DNA of 64,000 nucleotides from Hyphomicrobiales bacterium (GCA_900472675.1 UCJA01000017.1:43882-107881); one strand, 5' to 3'; positions 25,374-34,799 are shown, numbered from the stretch's first letter. Numbers and translations: made by a program. Notes: generated from the letters alone by a model not told the origin.

Positions 25374-26582
25374 ATGCCTGGAGTCGACATGAAGTCGTTC
25401 AAAATCATTATCGGCCTGCTGCTGATCTGCGGTGCTCTTTATGTTGTGCTCGGAGAGCAGCTGACCGGCGCGAGCGCCAATGCCTTTGTTAACGCGCGCC
25501 TTGCCACGATACGAGCACCTATTGCCGGGGAGCTTGAACTGGTTTCCCGGCCTCTAGGAGCTCAAGTCAGAGTGGGGGATCCTCTCGGGTCAGTTGAGGA
25601 CCCGTTAGTCGACAGCATCCGGCTAGCGGATCTGGAGCGTGAACAGGCGGAAGCTCAAGTCGACATCGATCGCATCCGCCGAACGATCATCACGTTTGAG
25701 AGTTCGATAGATGCGCTTCGAACACGCGCAACCATCTATAGAGAAGAGCGGAAGCGACAGCTAGAAGCTCAAGGACAGTCAGCTCAGTCGACCACGGCCG
25801 CAGCGGAAGCCCGCTTAAAACTTGCCGAGCTAACGCGTCAACGATCGGCCCGCTTGAGCAGGCGCGGAATTGCCACGGCCGAGGCTTTTGAGCAAGCTCA
25901 GTCACTGGCGGAAGTGTCTGAGCTGGAGCTGGCGAGCGCACGAGCTCAAGCAACAGAAACAGCGGTAGCTTTGTCTGCATCTGAGCGCGGCGTCTTTCTC
26001 GGAGACGGCTTTAACGACGCGCCTTACTCTGAACAGCGGATCTCGGAGATCGATGTCCAGAGGCTGGAGTTACAAGCTCAGCTTCAAGGTAAGCAAGCGG
26101 CTTTGGGAATTCTCCAGGATCGGCTGGCGAGCGAACGGTTACGGGTGAACAAGCTCTCTGCTGCGGCTCTTAGCGCGAATGTAAACGGGGCGTTATGGGA
26201 CTACCTTTCCGCTTCCGGAGAAATCATACAAAGAGGGCAAGATGTAATTCGTCTAATCGACTGTGACTCTGCGATTGTCACGCTCTCAGTATCAGAAAGC
26301 CTGTACAACACGCTGAGGGTCGGCGCAGCGGCCACCTTCAGGTTCAACAGATCCTCAGTTGTACTACAGGGCACGGTTATTCGCCTTGCAGGCTCTGGTG
26401 CCTCCACTATCTATCAAAATCTGGCAATCGCACCGAGTGAGCGGCATCTCGAGCGATTTGATGTGGCGTTGGATGTCCCGGCGCTTCGCGACGATCCAGA
26501 ACTACGCTGCCTGGCAGGTCGCACCGGAAGGGTGTTTTTCGAGACGCGAACGTTGGACTGGTTCAGGCGCCTATGGAGCTGA
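25374..26582 (+). CDS. bgsB: HlyD-like membrane fusion protein of a glucan synthase (BgsB-like)
   Basis: This 402-residue inner-membrane protein has an N-terminal membrane anchor (about 8-25), a lipoyl half motif (VNARLATIRAPIAGELELV), a long coiled-coil hairpin (about 85-215) and a second lipoyl/barrel part (ALWDYLSASGEIIQRGQDVI). The next gene, one base away, encodes a BcsA-like glycosyltransferase. That order, HlyD-like then synthase, is the bgsBA layout described for the (1-3)(1-4) mixed-linkage beta-glucan of Sinorhizobium meliloti. It probably helps move the polymer across the periplasm. A start at 25389 is also possible. The gene symbol is by analogy. Confidence 0.7.
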   Translation: MPGVDMKSFKIIIGLLLICGALYVVLGEQLTGASANAFVNARLATIRAPIAGELELVSRPLGAQVRVGDPLGSVEDPLVDSIRLADLEREQAEAQVDIDRIRRTIITFESSIDALRTRATIYREERKRQLEAQGQSAQSTTAAAEARLKLAELTRQRSARLSRRGIATAEAFEQAQSLAEVSELELASARAQATETAVALSASERGVFLGDGFNDAPYSEQRISEIDVQRLELQAQLQGKQAALGILQDRLASERLRVNKLSAAALSANVNGALWDYLSASGEIIQRGQDVIRLIDCDSAIVTLSVSESLYNTLRVGAAATFRFNRSSVVLQGTVIRLAGSGASTIYQNLAIAPSERHLERFDVALDVPALRDDPELRCLAGRTGRVFFETRTLDWFRRLWS

Positions 26583-26583
26583 G

Positions 26584-28557
26584 ATGGGAAGCTTTCTTTA
26601 CCTTAGCGAGATCCAGTCCAGCTTTGCTCACCTGGCGCTTGCTCTTGGCCTAGCGCTTGTTCTTCCGTCGCTTCTAGATTCTCGGAACCGGCTACACCGA
26701 ACAGTCTTATTTGCAGTCGGTATGATCCTTGCATTGCGCTATATCTGGTGGCGCGGCACCCAGACTCTTGCACCATTCGACCTCACGTTAGACTGCTTGT
26801 TTAGCTGGTCGTTCTTCGCACTCGAGGCAGCATCGGTCCTGTCATCGCTTAGCGCATTCACGATCCTAACGCGCACCATTAGTCGCACCCAGGAGGTTGA
26901 TCGGCACATGAGCTGGTGGCATCCCGAAAAGGATCCGAAGGTTGCGATCATGATTGCAACTTACAACGAGGACCGAACTGTTCTGGAGCGGACTATCGTC
27001 GGCGCGAAGGCAAGCGATCATCAGAATTGTGAGGTCCTGGTTCTCGACGACGGGAAACGTGACTGGTTGCAAGACTTCTGCCAAAGCCAAGATGTTCGCT
27101 ATTTACGCCGCCCCGATAACAAGGGCTCCAAGGCGGGCAATATAAACCATGCGCTTGGCGTATTGGCACAAGATCCTGAACCGCCAAGGTTCATTGCAGT
27201 TCTTGATGCGGATTTTGTGCCGCATACCGACTTCATCCCACGCGCGCTTGCATTATTTCATGAGCCTGATGTGGGTCTGGTCCAGACCCCGCAGCATTTC
27301 TTCAATCCAGATCCAATACAGCACAATCTCGGCCTTAGCCGCTCTTACCCCGACGAACAGCGCTTCTTTTTCGATCATCTACAGCCGAGCCGGGATGCTT
27401 GGGGAATAGCTTTTTGTTGCGGCACCTCATCAGTCATTCGTTGGGAGGCTGTACAGGCCGTCGGAGGGTTCCCTACCGACAGTATCACCGAAGATTTCAT
27501 GCTGACGCTGGCGCTCCAAGAGAAGGGACATCGTACCGTTTACCTCAACGAGCCATTGACCGAGGGGCTCGCACCCGAGGGGCTGAAGGAGTATGTCACC
27601 CAGAGAGCCCGCTGGTGTTTGGGGCTGATGCAGATCGCTCGGGGCCCATTGGGTCCCCTTGCCAAAAACAATATGCGACTGCGCGACCGCTGGAGCGTTC
27701 TCGACTCTGTCTTCTTTTGGTTGACGACTTTCACCTTCCGCATCGCCTCCATGACGTTTCCGCTTTTCTACTGGTTTTTCAACGTGACGGTCGTTAACGC
27801 TAGCGTACCAGATGTTATAAGCTACTTCGGCATCTACATGGTGTGGATCCTGTTTGTTTTGAACTTCATTTCCTCGGGCATGGTCATCCCGATTGTCAAC
27901 GACGTAAGCCAGCTTCTTGGCGCCATCCCAATTTCAAGGGCAGCTATCGTCGGGCTCATCAAGCCGAAGGGACATCCCTTTAGCGTGACAGCCAAGGGAG
28001 GGGATCGTACTCAAATAGTGATCCAATGGCGGCTCATGCGACCCTTCCTGATATTGGCAGCGCTTACAATCGTCGGTATGTTGATCGGCTTGTTCTCCGA
28101 CCGCTTCGCCTTCAATGACGCAGGCGACGGAAAGATTGTCATTCTGTTCTGGACGGTTTACAACCTCATCATCCTTGGTGTTACGCTGGCTGTCTGTGTC
28201 GAGCTTCCGCGTGTCGAGCTGCATTATGCTGACCGGCCGGAGCGAGCCCTGATCTCTGTCGATGGTAAGTTGAAACGGGTTTGGATGACAGACCTGACGC
28301 AGGAAACCGCGCGAGTTCGTGGGGTCGAGCTTGAACCAGCCGCGCAGGTGGTGATGAAGATCAAAGAGATTGGAGACTTCCCGGCTACCGTTTTACAGCG
28401 GACGCCGGACGGAGCTTTGTTGGCGCTGGGCTTAGAAGACGCGCAGTATCAGGCCCTGTTGCGCCGCTTATATGCGGCTGGCAATGTACCTAGTGTTACA
28501 GCCACAAGGTTGTCAGCCATCATCGGTGATGCGACCGCGCGGATCATAGACAGGTAA
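26584..28557 (+). CDS. bgsA: Family 2 processive beta-glucan synthase (BgsA/CrdS/BcsA-like)
   Basis: This 657-residue membrane glycosyltransferase has all the processive GT2 signatures: VLDDGKRDW, the DxD motif in AVLDADF, TEDF, and QRARW (the QxxRW motif). Two membrane helices precede the catalytic domain and several follow. The C-terminal 100 residues (from about ERALISVDGKLKRVWM) form a small soluble domain without the RxxxR of a classical PilZ domain. In S. meliloti BgsA the C-terminal part binds c-di-GMP without a PilZ motif, which fits. UDP-glucose is the likely donor. Curdlan synthase is an alternative; the HlyD-like partner favours the mixed-linkage glucan assignment. Confidence 0.75.
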   Translation: MGSFLYLSEIQSSFAHLALALGLALVLPSLLDSRNRLHRTVLFAVGMILALRYIWWRGTQTLAPFDLTLDCLFSWSFFALEAASVLSSLSAFTILTRTISRTQEVDRHMSWWHPEKDPKVAIMIATYNEDRTVLERTIVGAKASDHQNCEVLVLDDGKRDWLQDFCQSQDVRYLRRPDNKGSKAGNINHALGVLAQDPEPPRFIAVLDADFVPHTDFIPRALALFHEPDVGLVQTPQHFFNPDPIQHNLGLSRSYPDEQRFFFDHLQPSRDAWGIAFCCGTSSVIRWEAVQAVGGFPTDSITEDFMLTLALQEKGHRTVYLNEPLTEGLAPEGLKEYVTQRARWCLGLMQIARGPLGPLAKNNMRLRDRWSVLDSVFFWLTTFTFRIASMTFPLFYWFFNVTVVNASVPDVISYFGIYMVWILFVLNFISSGMVIPIVNDVSQLLGAIPISRAAIVGLIKPKGHPFSVTAKGGDRTQIVIQWRLMRPFLILAALTIVGMLIGLFSDRFAFNDAGDGKIVILFWTVYNLIILGVTLAVCVELPRVELHYADRPERALISVDGKLKRVWMTDLTQETARVRGVELEPAAQVVMKIKEIGDFPATVLQRTPDGALLALGLEDAQYQALLRRLYAAGNVPSVTATRLSAIIGDATARIIDR

Positions 28558-28570
28558 TCTTTTGTCGTGA

Positions 28571-29680
28571 TCACCGAGCTTCATCTGTGTCGATAGCCTT
28601 GGACTGCAGCCTTGCCAGAGCATTTCCAATTGTGGCCAGCTCGGATGTCCGCGAGCTTTCGTATGGGTAGACATCTTCCCCATCGGCAACTGCCTTTGCG
28701 TTCATCGCGAGATGATGGAACGGCCGAATGAAGGCAACGATAAAAAGGAGCGTCAGCAAAAGCAGCAGCAGCCCAAATACGGCCAGATTAAACACCAACT
28801 CGGCCGTGAAGTTGCGAGCAGGCTGGCTAATCGCATCGGCACTGATACGCGCTACGATGGACCATCCGAACTTTGGAAGCTTGAGATAGCTAGCCTCAGG
28901 CAGTGTTGCCACAAAATAGCTGTTCCCGTCGGGCCAATCTTCCAGTCCCACTCCGGTTGCGCCGGACCGCGCCCTTCTGAAACTAGGCAAATCCAGGTTG
29001 GAAAAGTTTCCTTCAAGAGACGATATGACAGCTTTGCCCTCCGGATTGACGATGAACAGTTCTATGTCCAAAGCTTCCGCAAGCTGGCGTATCTGCTCCT
29101 TCGCCCATTCCAGATTGAGATGAATGCCAAGAACCCCAGCGGTAGACCCACCTAAGCCGGGAATGGGGGTGGCAAGATCGAGAAAGCGTAGAGGTTCACC
29201 GTTGGCCGGTTGCGGCAGCTTTGCCGCCAGAAGGACAGCCTCGTGGGCATCACCAGCGAAGCTGCCCTGAAGCCCACGTTGAAACCAAGGCCGTTGGCCA
29301 ACGTTCGCTCCCACTAACAGGCCATTTGAGGCAACTTGCACAGTGCCGTCATTGGTTGCGTATCCAGCCCAGGAAATAATGTGACCATCTCCGACTAGCG
29401 TTGACAGGTCGTCTTGTACTTCTTTTGGATTACCAACAGCCAGAGGCCGGGAAAGCCATTCCAGGTTTGTCCATTCGCGATAAAGAGAAGCTGCAAAGGC
29501 CGTCTGTACTCCCTGCGCACGGGTCTCGACCGCGGTACGTAGACCGGTCTCTCGATAGTCGCGCATCCGCCCATTGACCACGTTAAAAACGATCGTGACG
29601 CCGATTAGGAGACTTAGAATTACGAAGCCGGCCGTCACAACGACGAGAGAAGGAGCACGTGACGCAGAGACTTTGGACAT
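28571..29680 (-). CDS. Cache-HAMP membrane sensor protein without an output domain
   Basis: This 369-residue protein has TM1 at about 12-36, a periplasmic double-Cache-like region (about 40-285, with GYATNDGTVQVASNGLLVGAN and RPWFQRGLQGSFAGDAHEAV), TM2 (about 292-317) and a HAMP-like stretch (RPFHHLAMNAKAVADGEDV). It ends at about residue 369 with no kinase, GGDEF or MCP domain. It is convergent with the bgsA-like gene, 13 bases away. Either it is a truncated sensor or it works through a partner. A link with glucan synthesis is only positional. Confidence 0.75.
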   Translation of the reverse strand: MSKVSASRAPSLVVVTAGFVILSLLIGVTIVFNVVNGRMRDYRETGLRTAVETRAQGVQTAFAASLYREWTNLEWLSRPLAVGNPKEVQDDLSTLVGDGHIISWAGYATNDGTVQVASNGLLVGANVGQRPWFQRGLQGSFAGDAHEAVLLAAKLPQPANGEPLRFLDLATPIPGLGGSTAGVLGIHLNLEWAKEQIRQLAEALDIELFIVNPEGKAVISSLEGNFSNLDLPSFRRARSGATGVGLEDWPDGNSYFVATLPEASYLKLPKFGWSIVARISADAISQPARNFTAELVFNLAVFGLLLLLLTLLFIVAFIRPFHHLAMNAKAVADGEDVYPYESSRTSELATIGNALARLQSKAIDTDEAR

Positions 29681-29813
29681 TGAAGTTCCTCACAATCTAC
29701 GGAAAGCTTCGATATATCGTGCCGATTTAGCTTTTCCAGTGCCCATGACGGGCCGCTGGTTCAGATCCCTTCAAGGCGTCGGGCTTAACGATGTTTGCAA
29801 TCGGCCTGAGCAG

Positions 29814-30719
29814 TCACACCGCCTGAGCAAGCGAGCGCCTGGCAACATCCACGATTGTCGATGTCAACTTACCCAGACGATCCGCCGCCAGCCGGTTAAT
29901 GTGCCAGTATAAAGGAATATCGAGAGGTGTATCTACGATCAGCTCGACGAGGCGACCTGTAGATAAATGGTCTCTGACAAGGGGAACCGGGTTCATCCCC
30001 CACGCCATGCCCATCAGTGTGGCGTCGAGAAAGCTCTGTGTCGACGGCAACCAATGTGTCGGCAAATTCACGTCAGCACCGAGTGTCCGGCGAACCCATT
30101 GCAATTGAAGTCGATCTTTTTGGCTGAACGTCAGCGTCGGCGCATTGGCCAATGCCTTCGGTGTGACGCCGTCGGCAAAGTGTCTGGCAATGAACTGCGG
30201 ACTAGCGGTCGCGTGATATCGAAGTGCGCCAAGCGGAAAACGCCGACAGCCCGATATAGGCCTTTCCAAACTTGATACAGCGGCGATGACTTTTCCCTGC
30301 TGAAGCCAATCTCCAGTGTGATCTTCATCATCGACTGAGATGTTCAAAAGGTAGCTCGACGATTTCGAGAACTCCGACATCGCTTTTAAAAACCATGTCC
30401 CGAGACTGTCGGCATTGGTGGCGATCCGTATAGTGACACGGTGCCGAAGTTCGTCGTTTCCAGCCAGCGAAGGCAGCCCTTCGAACAGGTCGTGCTCCAG
30501 CATGCCGACGTTTTCCATGTGACGACAGAGCTGTTCGCCTTTTGCTGTCGCCACGCAGGGCGAGCCGCGCACTACTAGCGCCGCTCCGACCCGTTCCTCC
30601 AGCTGCTTAATGCGTTGCGATACAGCCGAGGGCGTGACGTTCATTATAGCGGCTGCCTTCTCAAAGCTGCCGGATTGAACGACAGCCAACAGAACACGAA
30701 GCGCGGAGTAATCGATCAT
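29814..30719 (-). CDS. ArgP/LysG-type LysR-family regulator
   Basis: This 301-residue LysR-type regulator starts MIDYSALRVLLAVVQSGSFE with the HTH at about 18-40 (ASAIMN-like region VTPSAVSQRIKQLEERVGAA). A two-lobed effector domain follows. The MIDY(S/A)AL start and overall length are typical of ArgP (IciA), which senses Lys/Arg and activates the basic amino acid exporter ArgO. It is divergent from exactly such an exporter at 30816, with a 96-base shared region that should hold both promoters. The ATG at 30719 is chosen over a GTG three codons upstream. Confidence 0.85.
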   Translation of the reverse strand: MIDYSALRVLLAVVQSGSFEKAAAIMNVTPSAVSQRIKQLEERVGAALVVRGSPCVATAKGEQLCRHMENVGMLEHDLFEGLPSLAGNDELRHRVTIRIATNADSLGTWFLKAMSEFSKSSSYLLNISVDDEDHTGDWLQQGKVIAAVSSLERPISGCRRFPLGALRYHATASPQFIARHFADGVTPKALANAPTLTFSQKDRLQLQWVRRTLGADVNLPTHWLPSTQSFLDATLMGMAWGMNPVPLVRDHLSTGRLVELIVDTPLDIPLYWHINRLAADRLGKLTSTIVDVARRSLAQAV

Positions 30720-30815
30720 GAGTTTCACTTAACCGACGTTAGACGGTTTAAGTAGCCTAACCCTGACCGTGGGTCTATTTCCGCTTGGACCTCATCGACA
30801 ATTGAGCAAGTTCAT

Positions 30816-31424
30816 ATGGATTTTTCGACATATTTCACCGGAATGACGGTAGGGCTGAGCCTGATCGTGGCCATAGGTGCGCAGAATGCATTCGTATTGC
30901 GGCAGGGACTTCGAAACGAATTCGTCTTCGCGGTATGCCTGGCCTGTGCCCTTTCCGATGCTATCCTCATCGTCGTGGGCGTCACCAGTCTGCAGCAGAT
31001 CGTGGAAGTTCTGCCGTGGCTCGATCCTGTCATGCGGTATGGCGGCGCTGCTTTTCTGATCTGGTACGGCGCCAAAAGCTTCATGTCGGCGTTGAGAGGC
31101 TCCAGCGCGTTGGAAGTTAGTGATAGCCTCACAACCAGCTTTGCAAAAACGATGGCAATGTGCCTGGCTCTCACATGGCTGAATCCACACGTCTACCTCG
31201 ATACGGTCGTGCTGCTCGGGACAGTCTCGACACGGTTTCCCGAACACCGATTTGAGTTCGCTGCTGGAGCGGTGACAGGGTCTTTCCTGTTCTTCTTTTC
31301 CCTTGGATACGGCGCGAGATGGTTGAGACCCCTCTTTTCCCGACCGTTGTCCTGGCGCATTCTCGAAGCCGTCATCGGATGCGTCATGTGGCTGATCGCG
31401 TTCAAGCTGCTAAGTCGCGTCTGA
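30816..31424 (+). CDS. LysE/ArgO-family basic amino acid exporter
   Basis: This 202-residue protein has about six membrane segments. The N-terminus GLSLIVAIGAQNAFVLRQGL is the LysE/ArgO signature and ALTWLNPHVYLDTVVLLG the central one. It should export L-arginine or L-lysine. It is divergent from the ArgP-like regulator and is followed by a second exporter, a DapA-like enzyme and an MFS protein in one direction, so an operon is likely. Confidence 0.87.
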   Translation: MDFSTYFTGMTVGLSLIVAIGAQNAFVLRQGLRNEFVFAVCLACALSDAILIVVGVTSLQQIVEVLPWLDPVMRYGGAAFLIWYGAKSFMSALRGSSALEVSDSLTTSFAKTMAMCLALTWLNPHVYLDTVVLLGTVSTRFPEHRFEFAAGAVTGSFLFFFSLGYGARWLRPLFSRPLSWRILEAVIGCVMWLIAFKLLSRV

Positions 31425-31446
31425 TCTCAAATCCGAGGAAAATTTC

Positions 31447-32055
31447 ATGTCCGCCGATCTCAACCAGCTCCTGCTTGTGTTCAAGGCATATATCATAGGT
31501 GCCGCAAGTCCTGGTCCGAGTAATATGCGGATCATGGGGATCGCCATGGATCAAGGCCGTAGAGCGGGATTGATAATCGCCGCCGGTGTGATCAGCGGCT
31601 CGTTCTTCTGGGGAGCAATGGCGGAAACCGGCGTGTCCGCGATTCTGACCGAATATGCGCAGGCTCTGGTTATCCTCAAGATATTCGGCGGACTGTATCT
31701 TCTCTATCTCGCCTTCAAGGCCGGAAGCTCGGCGCTGACCTCCGATGACAAACTCAGTTTCCAACTGGAGACGCGGCAAGTAGTAACCGGGTTCGGGCTC
31801 TATCGTCGTGGACTACTCATGCATCTCATGAACCCGAAAGCAGTGTTGGGTTGGATTGCCACAATGACGCTTGGCCTTGGACCGAACGCCACAACGGCGA
31901 CCGTGGTCATTATCCTCGCTGGGTGCGTCCTTAGCGTCACGATCTTCGGCGGTTACGCTTTGCTGTTTTCGACCGAGCCGATGATCCGCATCTACCGGCG
32001 CGCCCGTCGCTGGATCGAGGGCACCCTCGCAGTCGGATACGGAGCGCAGGCATGA
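31447..32055 (+). CDS. LysE/RhtB-family exporter
   Basis: This 202-residue protein has about six membrane segments and is distantly related to the preceding gene. AYIIGAASPGPSNMRIMGIA is the RhtB/LysE N-terminal motif and HLMNPKAVLGWIATMT the central one. The gene lies 22 bases after the ArgO-like gene with GAGGA before the ATG. It probably exports another amino acid or derivative. Its TGA overlaps an ATG of the next frame (ATGA), suggesting coupling to the DapA-like gene. Confidence 0.82.
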   Translation: MSADLNQLLLVFKAYIIGAASPGPSNMRIMGIAMDQGRRAGLIIAAGVISGSFFWGAMAETGVSAILTEYAQALVILKIFGGLYLLYLAFKAGSSALTSDDKLSFQLETRQVVTGFGLYRRGLLMHLMNPKAVLGWIATMTLGLGPNATTATVVIILAGCVLSVTIFGGYALLFSTEPMIRIYRRARRWIEGTLAVGYGAQA

Positions 32056-32090
32056 ACTCCTGTTTCCGCGCTCATAACGAAGGAAACTTT

Positions 32091-33008
32091 ATGACCATAG
32101 TATTTCGAGGACTGTCGGCATTCCCCATTACCCCTACTGACGACGCTGGCGTTGTCGACACGTCAGCATTGGCGATCATTTTGAACCGTATCCAGGAAGC
32201 GGGCGCCGATTCCATCGGACTGCTCGGGAGCACCGGGGGATACGCGTTCTTGTCTCGTGATCAGCGACGTCGCGCCGTGGAAACCGCGATGGCGACGGTC
32301 GGCGGCAAGATACCCGTCATCGTCGGTGTCGGTGCGCTTCGAACAGACGAGGCTCAGGCCTTGGCGATGGATGCCAGAGAAGCAGGGGCGGATGGCCTGC
32401 TGCTTGCGCCCGTGTCCTACACGCATCTTACCGAGCAGGAGGTCTATGAGCACTACGCGGCAGTCGCTGACGTCGGACAGCTTCCTCTGTGCGTCTACAA
32501 CAACCCAAGCACCACGAAATTTACGTTCAGCGTTAGACTGATCGAGCGGCTCGCCAAGGTTCCAAATATCGTGGCCATAAAGATGCCGCAGCCTGTCGAC
32601 GGTGACTACTCTTCAGAGATGGCTACTGTACGACGGCGCACGGCGTCTTCTTTTGCAATCGGATATAGCGGAGACTGGGGTGCTGCCGACGCGCTGCTGG
32701 CAGGAGCCGACGCTTGGTACAGCGTTGTCGCAGGGCTTTTGCCATCAGAGGCTTTGGCTCTCACCAGAGCGGCTCAATCCGGCGACATCGAGGGAGCGGA
32801 GCGCTTCAACAGGGCGTTCGAACCGTTGTGGTCTCTGTTCAAGGAGTTCGGAAGCTTTCGTGTCATGTACGCAATCGCGGATATAGTTGGGGTAGGAAGC
32901 TTCGAGCCGCCCCGTCCAGTTCTGGGGCTTCAACCTGAAGCACGCGTCCGGGTCGCAGAGGCAGTCGATGGACTGCGTACTGCGGTCAACTCATCGGCTG
33001 TGCAATAG
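32091..33008 (+). CDS. Dihydrodipicolinate synthase/N-acetylneuraminate lyase family aldolase
   Basis: This 305-residue class I aldolase of the DapA/NanA superfamily starts MTIVFRGLSAFPITP. SIGLLGSTGGYAFLS is the pyruvate-carboxylate binding loop (normally GTTGE), CVYNNPSTT contains the catalytic Tyr, and VAIKMPQP the Schiff-base Lys. The GSTGGYAFLS form suggests it is not a standard housekeeping DapA. GAAGGAAAC before the ATG at 32091 is strong; an ATG at 32052 overlaps the previous stop. With amino acid exporters around it, it may make or break a keto acid linked to lysine or hydroxyproline metabolism; the substrate is uncertain. Confidence 0.82.
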   Translation: MTIVFRGLSAFPITPTDDAGVVDTSALAIILNRIQEAGADSIGLLGSTGGYAFLSRDQRRRAVETAMATVGGKIPVIVGVGALRTDEAQALAMDAREAGADGLLLAPVSYTHLTEQEVYEHYAAVADVGQLPLCVYNNPSTTKFTFSVRLIERLAKVPNIVAIKMPQPVDGDYSSEMATVRRRTASSFAIGYSGDWGAADALLAGADAWYSVVAGLLPSEALALTRAAQSGDIEGAERFNRAFEPLWSLFKEFGSFRVMYAIADIVGVGSFEPPRPVLGLQPEARVRVAEAVDGLRTAVNSSAVQ

Positions 33009-33009
33009 C

Positions 33010-34185
33010 GTGGTCAGTCCAGTCGATACATCGGAACAGGGCAGCGCCGTCCCCGGCGGCAGTGAACGATCAAAAAAGTGGGCGCTTGTCCGTTGGTACG
33101 CTTCATCGGCTACGCTGCCAGTGCCGCAGGCTGCGGGACCTGTCGCCTTTTCCTTCGTCGCGCTTAACCTTTCTGGAGATACCAGGGGCGGCGCAGCCAT
33201 GATTGTAGCCATGACGGTCGCGCAGATGGTCGGCGCTGTCCCGTTGGCGCGAGCCGGAAAGAACCTATCGGCCGCGACGATGTTCAGGCTACTGGTCTGC
33301 TTTCGTGCCGTAGCTCTAGCCGCGATTGTTATCGGCGCAGAATATCACCTTCCGCTCGCATGGCTGGTGCTGTTCGCCGGGGTGGCAGGCTTGGTCAACG
33401 GCGCAGCATATGGCTATCTGCGATCATTGCTGAACCAGATCGTCTCAACCACGCGAATGCCAAGAGCGCTTGGGATCGCGTCGACGCTCAACGAAGTAAC
33501 GTTCGTCATGGCCCCGGTAGCTGCGTCCGGGCTATCGACTTTTTCGCCGATAGTTTCGCTCGTGGCACTGATGATCCTTGGGACGTTACCTGCAATCTTT
33601 GTTCCGTGGACTGCTGCCTACGGTGTAGCTGCATCTCCAAGAATCAGCGGGAGAGTTTTTACCCCCGCAGTGCTCATGTGGTTCGCGTGTGCTGCAGGAG
33701 GTGGCGCGACGGTCGCCGTCATTGAGATCGGAGCCGTCGCGCTGGCACTCAACTTTGACTACGAACCGGCTCTCGCCATCCTGTTCACCGTGCCGCTCTG
33801 CATCGCGTCCGTCGCCGGAGGCATCTGGATAAGCGTCCGGAATCGCATAGCTTCGCGAAGGATCGTGCTGGTTCAGCTTGCCGTGATGGCTTGTGGGTCG
33901 GCGCTCGCAGCAGCCAATCATTCGATGGCGGTAACCATTGCTGGAACGCTGCTCATAGGTGCAGTGCTCACGCCTCTTGGCACCTACTACTCGCTGGCTC
34001 TAGACGCTCTTGCTCCGCCTGAACGACGACCGGAAATCTTCGCGCTCCTGCGGACTTCCCAGGCAATCGGCGTTGTATTCGCAAGTGCATTGCTTGCGTT
34101 GGTGGGGCTATCAACAGCGATGGTCTGGGTGACCGCGCTTATGATTTCCGTGACTACCATGGTAGCAGTCGCGTCTCGTGGATGA
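33010..34185 (+). CDS. MFS transporter
   Basis: This 391-residue protein has about 11-12 hydrophobic segments. VFASALLALVGLSTAMVWVT and NGAAYGYLRSLLNQIVSTTR lie in the helical core. A GTG start right after the DapA-like stop (33010) is chosen because it gives a normal MFS N-terminus. No strong ribosome binding site is visible, which fits translational coupling. It is probably the last gene of the exporter-aldolase operon. The substrate is unknown. Confidence 0.7.
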   Translation: MVSPVDTSEQGSAVPGGSERSKKWALVRWYASSATLPVPQAAGPVAFSFVALNLSGDTRGGAAMIVAMTVAQMVGAVPLARAGKNLSAATMFRLLVCFRAVALAAIVIGAEYHLPLAWLVLFAGVAGLVNGAAYGYLRSLLNQIVSTTRMPRALGIASTLNEVTFVMAPVAASGLSTFSPIVSLVALMILGTLPAIFVPWTAAYGVAASPRISGRVFTPAVLMWFACAAGGGATVAVIEIGAVALALNFDYEPALAILFTVPLCIASVAGGIWISVRNRIASRRIVLVQLAVMACGSALAAANHSMAVTIAGTLLIGAVLTPLGTYYSLALDALAPPERRPEIFALLRTSQAIGVVFASALLALVGLSTAMVWVTALMISVTTMVAVASRG

Positions 34186-34269
34186 GCGTTCAGTATATTG
34201 GTTAGCGTGAGGTTGACTACGTATTGCGACGATTGAAACTATTTTTCGGAGTGGGGCGTAGAGTCGCTT

Positions 34270-34548
34270 ATGACCAACGATCACCCTAGATTATGGCTTG
34301 CGGCGGCTATCGAGGCAAAAAGCCATAGACAGATGTATGCAATCGCTATGGAGATCGGGGAGGCCGGAACTTTGGCTTCTCCGGAGATTCGGAAGGCTGC
34401 TCGAAATCTCGCTCGTTCGCTCCACGGCGTAATCGAACTACCGATTGCGGACGCAAGTGTTTTAGCAAAAGCTGACCGACGGTTCGCTGTGTTGTGCGAG
34501 CTTTTGAAGAAAGCAACCTCTGGAACACCGCCTCGTCTCGCGGCCTAA
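34270..34548 (+). CDS. Small helical protein of unknown function
   Basis: This 92-residue protein starts MTNDHPRLWLAAAIEAKSHR and is composed of helices with conserved-looking basic patches (RKAARNLARSLHGVIELP). There are no membrane segments or motifs. It stands alone between the MFS gene and a cluster of very small reverse-strand genes. Confidence 0.5.
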   Translation: MTNDHPRLWLAAAIEAKSHRQMYAIAMEIGEAGTLASPEIRKAARNLARSLHGVIELPIADASVLAKADRRFAVLCELLKKATSGTPPRLAA

Positions 34549-34628
34549 GCAAGTTCTGAAAACAACTTCGAATTGCTTTTCATGGATCACGCCGCTCGCA
34601 GCAGGGGGCAGCGGTGGCGGCCCGGTTG

Positions 34629-34799
34629 TCAGTGAGAAGTATCGGGCTGACCATCAAGAAGCCGGGTCGCAAGATCGGCAAGGTATTGCTCCATGTCGCG
34701 TAGTTGACCAATTGTTTGGGCAATACAAGCAGCGCTTTCGGCCCTTTTTGCTTCGTCTTCCCAAGGAATTTCCGCGTTAGTCCTGATCTCTTCATCCAT
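34629..34799 (-). CDS. 56-residue acidic protein of unknown function
   Basis: The reverse strand encodes MDEEIRTNAEIPWEDEAKRA followed by about 36 more residues ending DGQPDTSH. GGGAGGACAAGG directly precedes the ATG, a very strong ribosome binding site. The protein is acidic and helical, with no membrane segment. No family is recognised; a small regulatory or antitoxin-like role is possible but unsupported. Confidence 0.5.
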   Translation of the reverse strand: MDEEIRTNAEIPWEDEAKRAESAACIAQTIGQLRDMEQYLADLATRLLDGQPDTSH

